A program made the position numbers and the translations under genes. The notes under the pieces are model-generated. The model was not told where the DNA came from. It worked only from the letters and a program-made list of their open reading frames with translations, and made no database searches. A stretch of DNA of 64,000 nt, from contig OY761986.2 in NCBI GenBank assembly GCA_963665155.2, positions 868,001 to 932,000 of the forward strand, written 5' to 3'. Within the stretch, counting starts at the first letter, position 1. Every line of letters starts with the position of its first letter. Shown here piece by piece: positions 33,357 to 40,840 of this stretch. Source of the stretch: UBA1141 sp963665155. GTDB taxonomy: Bacteria > Chloroflexota > Dehalococcoidia > Lucifugimonadales > UBA3495.

Positions 33357-35340
33357 TTGATTCCCTCGTAAAAACCCCTCGTCCTCCGGGGGCAATGGGA
33401 GGATAATGTGGGGAAAGGGCGTTGGGGCAGCGCCTGGCCGAGGGAGGGGAGGATGTTCCGAATACGAGACCCGCAAGAGAGCCTCTGGCAGTCCCAGTTC
33501 CTGGTGACGCCGAAGAAGGCTAAGCGTCTGGAGAGAAGTTGGGCCGAGGTTTTCCGAAACGAGGCGCTCCCCCTGATTGACGAGGAGCGCTTTGCTCCCA
33601 TGTACTGCGTGGACAACGGCCGTCCCAACCGGGCGGTGCAGACCGTCCTCGGGGTCCACCTCCTCAAAGAGATGTTCAACCTCACCGACGATGAAGCTCT
33701 GGAACAACTAGAGTTCAACCTGCTCTGGCACCACGCCCTGCGGCTGGACATCGAGGAGACCCACCTGCCCCAGAAGACCCTCCACAACTTCCGAGTTCGC
33801 CTGATGCAGCACGACGGTGGCCGGCTGGCTTTCCAGGAGACCACGGACCGGATCATCCAGGCGCTGGGCATACGCACCGGAAAGCAACGGCTGGACTCCA
33901 CCCACATCATGAGCAACATCGCCACACTCACCCGGCTGGGCCTGTTCTGTGAGACGATGCGGTTGTTCCTGCGGGCCTTGCGCTGGGAGCACCCAGAGCT
34001 TCGCCCTGGGGTTCCGGAGGGCCTCCTAGGGCGCTTTTGAAGGAAGAAGACGAGGCGACCCACTACGAGGACGCCCGCACGGGGGAGGGTCGGCGACGCC
34101 TTTCGGTCTGTGCCCGGGACCTCTACCGGCTGGTGGACTGGTTCCATGGCACGACTGCTGCCCAGCTGGAGGAGTACCGGCTGCTGGAGCGGCTGCTGCG
34201 GGAGCAGTGCCATGTGGGCAAACACCGGGACGGGCGCCCCAGGGACGATGACGACAATGCTGGGGAATGCAAGGTGCCCGTGGCCTTGAAGGACCCGAAG
34301 CAGGTGTCCGCCGACTCGCTGCAATCGCCCCACGACCCGGATGTGACCTACAGCGGCCACAAGGGGAAGGGGTACGAGGTGCAGGTGGCGGAGACCTGCC
34401 ACGAGGAGAACGCCACCCAGCTCATCACCCACGTGGAGGTGACCCCCTCGAGTGGGAGCGACACCGACGTGAGCGTGCCGGTCGTTGACGGGCTCGCGGA
34501 GCGGAAGGTCCGACCGGACGAGCTCTTCGCCGACACGGCGTAGGGGTCGGGCCGCAATGCCTTCGAAGCCTCGCGCCGGGGAACGGAACTGGTGAGCCCG
34601 GTGGCGGGGTCGGCGCCAGGGAACTCGCACGAAGGAGAGGGTGACGGACCACCGCCGCTCACCGCCGCGGACTTTCAGATCGACGTCACAGGGGAGCAGG
34701 CCACGGTGTGCCCCGCCGGCCACCCGTCCATCGAGGAGCACGAGTTGGAGGATGCGCCGGAGCGGGTAGAGGTCCACTTTGCCAGGACAACATGCGAGCC
34801 CTGCCCCTTGCGGTCCCGTTGCCCAGTGAAGCTGGACCGGCGTGCGGGGGCCTACGTCCTCAAGGCGGACCTGGTGAAGGTGAACATCGAGCGGCGCCGG
34901 AGGGCCGAGGCCACCGAGGAGTGGCGCAAGCGGTATGCCATAAGGGCCGGGATCGAGGGAACGAACTCCGAGCTGAAGCGCGCCCACGGGCTTGGGCGCT
35001 TGCGGGTGCGAGGGGGCCGTCGGGTGCGGCTTGCCGTCTACCTGAAGGCGTTGGCGTGCAACTTCAAGCGGATGGTCCATGCACGCCTGGTGGAGATGGA
35101 GAACACGGCTCAGCGGGCGGTCGGGACGGCACCTGCGGTCACGGCCGCATGAGGGCGCCGCTCCACAGCTTCCACCGGGTGCCCTGAGCCACGAAGGGGT
35201 AGCGCAACGGGATCACGCTTGTCCTGAGCGCGGCAGATGGTGCGGTGAGGCCAGCAGCCGGCATCCCGTGGCCTCCTCCCTTCCAGGCCCCTTCGCACGC
35301 CAGGGTTCATCTCAAACAGGCCTTTTTGCGAGGGAATCAA
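33357..35340 (+). mobile_element. IS1182-like element (copy B), full length but defective
   Basis: 1,984 bp with terminal inverted repeats TTGATTCCCTCGYAAAAA at both ends (33357-33374; complement at 35323-35340). It is inserted at the catalytic Arg I codon of the integrase. Flanks CAAACTT and CAACCTT fit a 7-bp target site. The internal transposase has a frameshift and a stop codon. Confidence 0.88.
33453..35152 (+). pseudogene. IS1182-family transposase, frameshifted and with a nonsense codon
   Basis: Start ATG 33453 follows GGGAGGGGAGG. DUF772 domain (MYCVDNGRPNRAVQTVLGVH). LDSTHIMSNIATLTRLGLF carries the first Asp. A -1 frame change occurs at CGC-TTT-TGA (34032-34040). The next ORF (34037-34543) carries YSGHKGKGYEVQVAET. 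A TAG then replaces the Tyr of ADTAYGSG (34541-34543). The rest (CPAGHP, zinc-like CEPCPLRSRCP, GIEGTNSELKRAHGL) runs open to 35152. A 577-codon minus-strand ORF across it is an antisense artefact. Confidence 0.85.
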
Positions 35341-35905
35341 CCTTGCTCCGGTGTCGATAAAAGCTCTGAGTAAGGCAGCGTCCCTCCGTTCCTCAAACTC
35401 GTTGCCCTTGTCGCAGGTGGACAACAATTTAACGAGTTGATCTTCTTTCAAGACGTCCGGCGGGTTTTCGGTAATTTGAGGTGGTTTCATCCGCTCCATA
35501 GGCGAACGTTGGATTTCGCCTTCTTCAAGCATCCACTTAAAGAACGCCTGCAAGCCACGGTATCGATTATTGACCGTCGAGGAAGCCAGACCACGATCTT
35601 CTAACAAGTGGACAAGGAAGGCTTCGACATGCTCCCGTTTGACGCTCATGAGTTGAGGCATGCCTTGGTCTGCTAAGAAGGCAACGAATTGCTGTGCGGC
35701 GTCTAAGTAGGTTTCTTGGGTTTTGGGGGAGCGGTTCATTGCGCGGAGCGCCAGGCTAAATGACCTAAGCAGATTGACGCCTGGCCCGTTGGATGATTTT
35801 AATGGTGCTATAATAAGTTGTCGCACAGGAGGTACACCTCATAATAGAACGATTAACAACGTGTTCAATTTTGCGCTCTAACGGCGCTGTGCGTCAATGC
35901 GTTTT

Positions 35906-35919
35906 CAGTTATGCGCTGT
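35906..35919 (+). repeat. Right-end copy of the 14-bp island-end repeat
   Basis: CAGTTATGCGCTGT, identical and in the same orientation as 15374-15387. It lies between the integrase start and the tRNA. A related GGCGCTGTGC lies at about 35883. Confidence 0.5.
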
Positions 35920-35935
35920 ATATAGGCGTAAATGC

Positions 35936-36012
35936 GGGCGGTTAGCTCAGCTGGTTAGAGCGCCTGCTTTACACGCAGGAGGTCACTGGTTCGAGTCCAG
36001 TACTGCCCACCA
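35936..36012 (+). tRNA. tRNA-Val (anticodon UAC)
   Basis: 77 nt with encoded CCA. The acceptor stem GGGCGGT / ACTGCCC pairs fully (one G-U). D-arm AGCTCAGCTGGTTAGAGC, anticodon stem CCTGC / GCAGG around TTTACAC (anticodon TAC), T-arm CTGGTTCGAGTCCAG. Its first 39 bases are the island repeat, so after integration the gene is rebuilt from an element-supplied 5' half and the chromosomal 3' half. Its promoter must now lie in island DNA (TATATA near 35919). Confidence 0.97.
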
Positions 36013-36050
36013 CCTATTTCGCCATCGTATTGATAATTCGGAGCTAAACA

Positions 36051-36461
36051 GTGTCGGAAGAAAACAAGCAACTTGTAAGACGTATTTACGACGAAGCGAT
36101 CAGCAGCGGCAGTTACGATGTGATTGGCGAGGTGGTTGCTCAAAACTACGTTTCCCATGGTCTGCCGATGCCCGTCAACGGTCCCGAAGGATTCCGCCAG
36201 AGTGTAGAAGTCTTTCGTTTGGCATTCCCCGACCTGTACATGCTGATTGAGGAGCAAATCGCCGAAGGCGACCGGGTGAGCGACCAGGGCTATCTCACCG
36301 GCACGCACCGGGGTGAATTCTTGGGCGTTGCGGCCTCTGGACAGCAGATCAAAGTTAACCTCATCGCCATATGGCGCATTGAAAATAGCATGATAGTTGA
36401 GAATTGGATTCAGATTGATGTTATGAGTCTGATGCAGCAGATAGGGGCGATTCAGACCTAA
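36051..36461 (+). CDS. SnoaL-like/ester-cyclase family protein
   Basis: 136 residues from a GTG start. NKQLVRRIYDEAISSGSYDV, the NYVSH motif, FRLAFPDLYMLIEEQIAEGD and GVAASGQQIKVN are characteristic of the NTF2-like SnoaL (polyketide cyclase-like) family, alpha+beta cone fold. Such proteins have diverse hydrolase or cyclase roles; no catalytic assignment is possible. First gene beyond the island, 38 bp after the tRNA. A small perfect hairpin (GGTATTT-ATT-AAATACC, 36480-36496) follows its stop. Confidence 0.85.
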   Translation: MSEENKQLVRRIYDEAISSGSYDVIGEVVAQNYVSHGLPMPVNGPEGFRQSVEVFRLAFPDLYMLIEEQIAEGDRVSDQGYLTGTHRGEFLGVAASGQQIKVNLIAIWRIENSMIVENWIQIDVMSLMQQIGAIQT

Positions 36462-36571
36462 GCTGGCGGTCCGAAGACGGGTATTTATTAAATACCGCTG
36501 TTGAGATAATTAGTTGAACCCCTACTCCTGATAGCCCGACTCCTGATATAACGCAGCGTTGGCAGGTAGCA

Positions 36572-37063
36572 TTGTCGCAACCGGAATTGTCGGTTGTATC
36601 TACATCGCCCATAACCCTTCAGGTCAACGGGCACGACTATCCGTTGGAAGTGGCGCACCATTGGACGCTGCTTCGAGTCCTCAGGGAACAGTTGGACTTG
36701 ACTGCGGCCAAGGTTGGCTGCGACCGTGGCGAGTGTGGCTCTTGCACCGTTTTGCTGGACGGCAAACCGGTTTATGCTTGCCAACTCTTGGCGGTGCAGG
36801 TGGGTGACCGGCGAGTGTTGACGGTGGAGGGGCTAGGTCAAAAAGAAAAGCTTGATCCGGTGCAGCAGGCCTTCTTGGACAACGACGGCGCTCAATGCGG
36901 ATATTGCACTCCCGGCTTTCTGTTGTCTGCCAAAGCTCTATTGGATGCCAATCCCAGACCTACCGAAACCCAGATTCGGGAAGCGCTCTCGGGCAACATC
37001 TGCCGCTGCAACGCCTACGGGCGGATTCTCCAATCCGTGAGAGACGTTGGAGGACCCCGTTAA
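36572..37063 (+). CDS. Molybdenum hydroxylase 2Fe-2S subunit (set 1)
   Basis: 163 residues, TTG start. An N-terminal plant-type ferredoxin domain CDRGECGSCTVLLDG (C-x4-C-x2-C) with a later Cys (YACQLLA), then the helical 2Fe-2S domain QCGYCTPGFLLSAKAL ... GNICRCNAYG. This subunit carries electrons between the molybdopterin and FAD subunits in xanthine-dehydrogenase-family enzymes. It is followed by the large subunit (37178) and FAD subunit (39556) on the same strand, so set 1 is a complete three-gene hydroxylase. The N-terminal 15 residues are less conserved. Confidence 0.93.
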   Translation: MSQPELSVVSTSPITLQVNGHDYPLEVAHHWTLLRVLREQLDLTAAKVGCDRGECGSCTVLLDGKPVYACQLLAVQVGDRRVLTVEGLGQKEKLDPVQQAFLDNDGAQCGYCTPGFLLSAKALLDANPRPTETQIREALSGNICRCNAYGRILQSVRDVGGPR

Positions 37064-37177
37064 AGCCAAGACTCGTACCACTAAAGTCAAGAGGCGTACC
37101 ACTGAGAGTCGTACAGCTAAGAAATGCTGTCCATCGCAAACATGCGAAACCCTGCTCCATGCGGGGTCGATGGATAA

Positions 37178-39490
37178 ATGACCCTATCTATAGCAGGAAA
37201 AAGCGCCACTAGAAAAGACTTGCATGCCAAGGTAACCGGCTTGGCCCGATTTTCCGCCGACTTAAAATTGCCGGGAATGCTCTATGGGCAAATTCTACGC
37301 AGCCCCCATCCCCACGCCAAGATCCTGAAGGTAGACACCTCTCTGGCTGTGAACCTTCCCGGCGTCTTTGCGGTGGTAACTCCATTTGATGTGCCCCAAG
37401 GACGCCTCGCACCGGATACTGGGATTCTGGACACCCGCGTCCGGTTTGTGGGGGACGAAGTCGCCGCAGTCGCCGCGTCGGACGATGACACCGCCCTTCA
37501 AGCCCTCGAGTTGATTCGGGTCGAGTACCAAGTGTTGCCCTTCGTCTTGGACCCGGAGAAAGCATTGCTGCCCGACGCCGAAGCCATTCATCCAGGAGGC
37601 AACCTGGCCACCGGAGAGCCTTTGTCCGTGGAGCGAGGTGACATTGCCCAAGGATTCGTCGCGGCTGACCTAGTTTTGGAGGAAGAGTACAACATTCCCA
37701 CCCACTCCGCCGCACCCATGGAACCCAGGGCCGCTCTAGCCTCTTGGGAGGAGGGATTCCTTACCATCTGGAAGTCGACCCGGGGCGTTCACGTTGACCG
37801 GCAGACCATAGCCCGTGCGTTGGAGATGCCTTTGGAGCAGATACGGGTGGTGGGCCCTTACCTCGGCGGAGGATTCGGCAATAAAGATGAATCGCGGCTG
37901 GGCGCCTTGGCGGCGCTGTTGGCCCAGCGAGCAGAAAAGCCGGTGCGCATTGAGTATTCCAGGGAGGAAGAGTTCGTGGCTGGCCGTGTGCGCCACGCCG
38001 CACGGGTCAAAACCCGCGTGGGCCTCAAGCAAGACGGGAGAATAACGGCAATTCACACGACGGCTACCCTGGATACCGGAGCCTACCTCTCATCGGGTCC
38101 GGGCGTAGCCCGCCGCACGGGCCAGGCTTCTTTATATCTGTATCAATGTCCCAACGTGAAATACGAAGCAGTCGTCGCCTATACCAACCGCCCAGTGGCT
38201 GGCTCTTACCGCGCCCTAGGCGCGCCTCAAGGCCACTTTGCCCTGGAAACATTGATGGACCGGGCAGCGGAAGCTGTTGGCATGGATCCTTTGCAGTTTC
38301 GCCTCAAGAACCGGGTCCGTCCCGAAGGCCAAGTCGGCCCTCGTGTGTCTCCGCCTACCCAGATCATAGACAGCCAACCTGTGGAGGGAGGAATACCTTT
38401 CTCCAGCAACGGTCTGGAGCAATGCCTTCTGCTAGGAGCGGAAGCTTTCGGTTGGGAGCAAAGAGCACCCGACGTAACAGAAGATAATCCCCGGAATTCC
38501 TCCCGGCCTTCACGTTTGGATTCGCCACCAGTACCTGCCACAGACTCACCAATAAAGATTGGTAGGGGCATGAGTATGATGATATACCGGGGTGGGCCCG
38601 GTTCCACATCTTCAGCGGAAATCCGGGTGGACAGTTCAGGGCAGGTCGCACTATCCATCGGTGTCATCGACGTTGGCGAAGGGGCGACGACGGTCTTGGC
38701 CCAAATCGCCGCCGAGGTTCTCGGAGTGGCTTTAGAAGACGTGAACGTGAATTCCGCCGATACCTTGAACACACCCGATGCGCCAATCACTGCAGGTTCC
38801 ACCGCCACATTCTCCACCGGCACCGCCGTGGTGGAGGCGGCCACCCAACTGAAGGAGCAACTACTAACCTTGGCATCGACGGGAATGGAAGCCCCTGTCA
38901 ACGAGTTAGAGTGCGCCGACGGACTGGTGTTTGTGAAGGCCGACCCCAGTCGAAGCATGCCCCTGAAAGAAGTCGCCGGTCTGATGACAGTTGAATCCAT
39001 TTCCGCTGCCTCCACAATCACCCCGGGTAGCTCCGATTACATCGTAAATTCATTTGGAGCCCACTTCGTGGAAGTGGCAGTGGACAAGGACACCGGTACA
39101 ATCCGGATCCTCAAGTACATTGCGGCCCAAGATTCGGGAAGAATTATTAACCCACGTATGGCGTTAAATCAGGTCGAGGGCGCAATCTCTCAAATGCTGG
39201 GATTCGCACTATGGGAAGAGCTTGTGTCCGACCCTTCCACCGGTGTCACCGTAAATGCCAGTTACCTGCAACACAAAGCGCCAACCATTCAAGACTACCC
39301 GGACATACGCGTGATTTTCGCCGATATTGTGGACCCGGTGGGACCTCTTGGAGCCAAAGGATTGGGCGAGGTGCCCTGCCCTGGCGTGGCCCCCGCCATC
39401 GCCAATGCTGTTTACGACGCCGTTGGGATTCGTCTGACCGAACTGCCAATGAACCCGGCCAAGGTGTTACGTGCGCTGGATTTGCGATAA
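37178..39490 (+). CDS. Molybdenum hydroxylase large (molybdopterin) subunit (set 1)
   Basis: 770 residues, full length. ARFSADLKLPGMLYGQILRS is the usual start. LGGGFGNKDESR (Moco-contacting), YRALGAPQGHFALE, GSTATFSTGTAV and the C-terminal GAKGLGEVPCPGVAPAIANA with the catalytic Glu are in place. These subunits hydroxylate or, in the 4-hydroxybenzoyl-CoA reductase branch, reduce aromatic or heterocyclic substrates. The FAD partner's Cys insertion points to the latter branch as a possibility; the substrate is not decidable. Probably one operon with its neighbours. Confidence 0.93.
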   Translation: MTLSIAGKSATRKDLHAKVTGLARFSADLKLPGMLYGQILRSPHPHAKILKVDTSLAVNLPGVFAVVTPFDVPQGRLAPDTGILDTRVRFVGDEVAAVAASDDDTALQALELIRVEYQVLPFVLDPEKALLPDAEAIHPGGNLATGEPLSVERGDIAQGFVAADLVLEEEYNIPTHSAAPMEPRAALASWEEGFLTIWKSTRGVHVDRQTIARALEMPLEQIRVVGPYLGGGFGNKDESRLGALAALLAQRAEKPVRIEYSREEEFVAGRVRHAARVKTRVGLKQDGRITAIHTTATLDTGAYLSSGPGVARRTGQASLYLYQCPNVKYEAVVAYTNRPVAGSYRALGAPQGHFALETLMDRAAEAVGMDPLQFRLKNRVRPEGQVGPRVSPPTQIIDSQPVEGGIPFSSNGLEQCLLLGAEAFGWEQRAPDVTEDNPRNSSRPSRLDSPPVPATDSPIKIGRGMSMMIYRGGPGSTSSAEIRVDSSGQVALSIGVIDVGEGATTVLAQIAAEVLGVALEDVNVNSADTLNTPDAPITAGSTATFSTGTAVVEAATQLKEQLLTLASTGMEAPVNELECADGLVFVKADPSRSMPLKEVAGLMTVESISAASTITPGSSDYIVNSFGAHFVEVAVDKDTGTIRILKYIAAQDSGRIINPRMALNQVEGAISQMLGFALWEELVSDPSTGVTVNASYLQHKAPTIQDYPDIRVIFADIVDPVGPLGAKGLGEVPCPGVAPAIANAVYDAVGIRLTELPMNPAKVLRALDLR

Positions 39491-39555
39491 AACCGCCCAA
39501 TGGTCTGGCTTGGCGATATCGCACTCGAGGATAATCGAGAATTCTGTAGCAACGG

Positions 39556-40578
39556 TTGGAACTATTGCATCCCTTTGAATACATAAAACCCAGGTCCATA
39601 ACCGAAGCGATAAAACTGCGCTCGGAGAACCCTGAGCAAACCAGGCTGATTGCGGGCGGCACGGATATCCTTGCCGAGATCAAAGAAGGCGTTGTCAGGC
39701 CGCAGCGCATCGTGGATTTGGGCGGGATAGTAGAGTTACGGTCCATAAGGGAAACGGAAGAGGCGCTGGCCATCGGCTCAATGGCTACAATAGCGGAGAT
39801 TGCGCAGCATCCGGGAATCCGGCTACGTTACGCAGCGTTGGCCGAAGCGGCTAGCGGATTGGGCACACCCCAGATACGCAACTTGGGCACTCTTGGCGGA
39901 AACCTGAATCAGCGGCCCAGGTGTTGGTACTATCGCCATCCGCTAACGGTCTGCTTGAAGAAAGGTGGAGACCGCTGCCACGCTTTGTCCGGCCCCAGCG
40001 AATATATTTGTGTGATCGGCGGGGATGGCTGCTACAGTGTCCATCCCTCAGATATCGCTGTGGCATTGGTCGCGCTGGATGCCCTGATAGAAATTGCCGG
40101 CCCGGCAGGGACGCGCATCTTGTCCATCGAGCAGTACTTCAAAGGCCCGGACGTAGACGTTACCCGGGAGAACGTTTTATTGCCCGGCGAACTGGTGACC
40201 AGAGTCTATCTACAAGCCCCGGTAGACCCCGCCCCGTTGATGAACCAGCACAATAGTCTATATTTAAAGGCTAGGGAACGGCAGTCGGGAGACTTTGCGC
40301 TTGCCAGTGTCGCAGCCTCTCTGACTCTAGACAGAGACTCAATACGCAACATGCCTGTTGTACTGGGAGGCGTGGCCCCGGTGCCCTACCGAGCTAGGAG
40401 GGTTGAAGAGTATTTCCGAGGAAGGCTACTTGCCGATGTGGACCCTCCGCACGGCGCGAGTCTGGCCCTTCATGGCGCAAGTGTCATGGGGGACAATGGC
40501 TATAAAGTGACCGTGGCCACCAACCTGGTTAAGAGAGCGATCATCCAGCTTCTGAAGAATGCCGCCAGGGCCGCCTAA
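39556..40578 (+). CDS. Molybdenum hydroxylase FAD subunit with Cys-rich insertion (set 1)
   Basis: 340 residues, TTG start. The FAD-binding PCMH-like domain has IAGGTDILAEIK and the RNLGTLGGNL phosphate-binding loop. Directly after this, residues 123-159 carry five Cys (123, 133, 141, 152, 159) in the pattern RCWYYR, TVCLKKGGDRCH, YICV, DGCYSV. The corresponding insertion in 4-hydroxybenzoyl-CoA reductase beta subunits binds an extra [4Fe-4S] cluster. Set 2's FAD subunit (59636-60559) lacks it. This suggests that set 1 has an extra electron-transfer centre. Confidence 0.92.
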   Translation: MELLHPFEYIKPRSITEAIKLRSENPEQTRLIAGGTDILAEIKEGVVRPQRIVDLGGIVELRSIRETEEALAIGSMATIAEIAQHPGIRLRYAALAEAASGLGTPQIRNLGTLGGNLNQRPRCWYYRHPLTVCLKKGGDRCHALSGPSEYICVIGGDGCYSVHPSDIAVALVALDALIEIAGPAGTRILSIEQYFKGPDVDVTRENVLLPGELVTRVYLQAPVDPAPLMNQHNSLYLKARERQSGDFALASVAASLTLDRDSIRNMPVVLGGVAPVPYRARRVEEYFRGRLLADVDPPHGASLALHGASVMGDNGYKVTVATNLVKRAIIQLLKNAARAA

Positions 40579-40840
40579 AAATCTCGATCCGGCGTGATAA
40601 CCAACTGCCTCAGCAAAGACTGCGCCTAATCAGGTAATCCCCTAGAATTCTCGTCCCACAAACTTCCTGCGGATTCTCTGTGCCAACCGGTCTTCCTGCC
40701 CCTCACTCTATTTCGCCTGCGGAATAATCGAAGCGAATGCAGTTCCTAATTCTGTACGCAATCGATTGTCATGAAGATGCCAGCGAGAAAAACTGTCGTG
40801 GCTAGTTGTCCACTCCTTGGCCCAGATCGTATTGCCGAAC
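40579..40840. other. Convergent intergenic region
   Basis: 262 bp between the FAD subunit gene and the TRAP permease gene, which converge. No clear terminator hairpin or gene found. Confidence 0.4.

Larger units (their letters stand above)
32890..35826 (-). pseudogene. Tyrosine integrase of the island, split by IS1182-like copy B
   Basis: The N-terminal part (35826-35341) has the core-binding domain (SPKTQETYLDAAQQFVAFLA, STVNNRYRGLQAFFKWML) and reaches FIDTGA, immediately before the first catalytic Arg. The IS occupies 33357-35340. The C-terminal part (33356-32890) resumes ELTNLKLDDVDLEAG and has HPHQLRHSW (His-x-x-Arg), HLAGWRSRTMLSRYA (catalytic Tyr). A TGA replaces a Trp codon near 33184 (TSEFL-stop-LGRGGG). 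Two independent lesions mean no active integrase. Its position beside the tRNA-Val repeat identifies it as the element's own recombinase. Confidence 0.85.
15280..35974. mobile_element. Integrative genomic island in tRNA-Val(UAC)
   Basis: Bounded by a 39-bp perfect direct repeat equal to the 5' half of tRNA-Val up to and including the anticodon loop (15280-15318 and 35936-35974). The right copy is part of the intact tRNA; the left copy is followed by unrelated sequence. A tyrosine integrase gene (disrupted) lies about 110 bp from the right repeat, reading inward. Content: primase, XRE regulator, defence-like gene pairs, several IS and many small ORFs with no match to chromosomal metabolism. 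The element appears immobile because the integrase is broken. Confidence 0.8.

Noticed and set aside
34030..34042. Programmed frameshift in the IS1182-like transposase at CGC-TTT-TGA
   Set aside because: IS1182 transposases are normally one ORF, and a TAG further on also breaks this copy, so mutation is the simpler explanation.
33347..35080. 577-codon minus-strand ORF
   Set aside because: It is antisense to the IS1182-like transposase and its protein is low-complexity Pro/Arg/Leu-rich; the plus strand shows the real domains. The same holds for the 461-codon ORF at 19339-20724, of which only the last part (HNH) is real.
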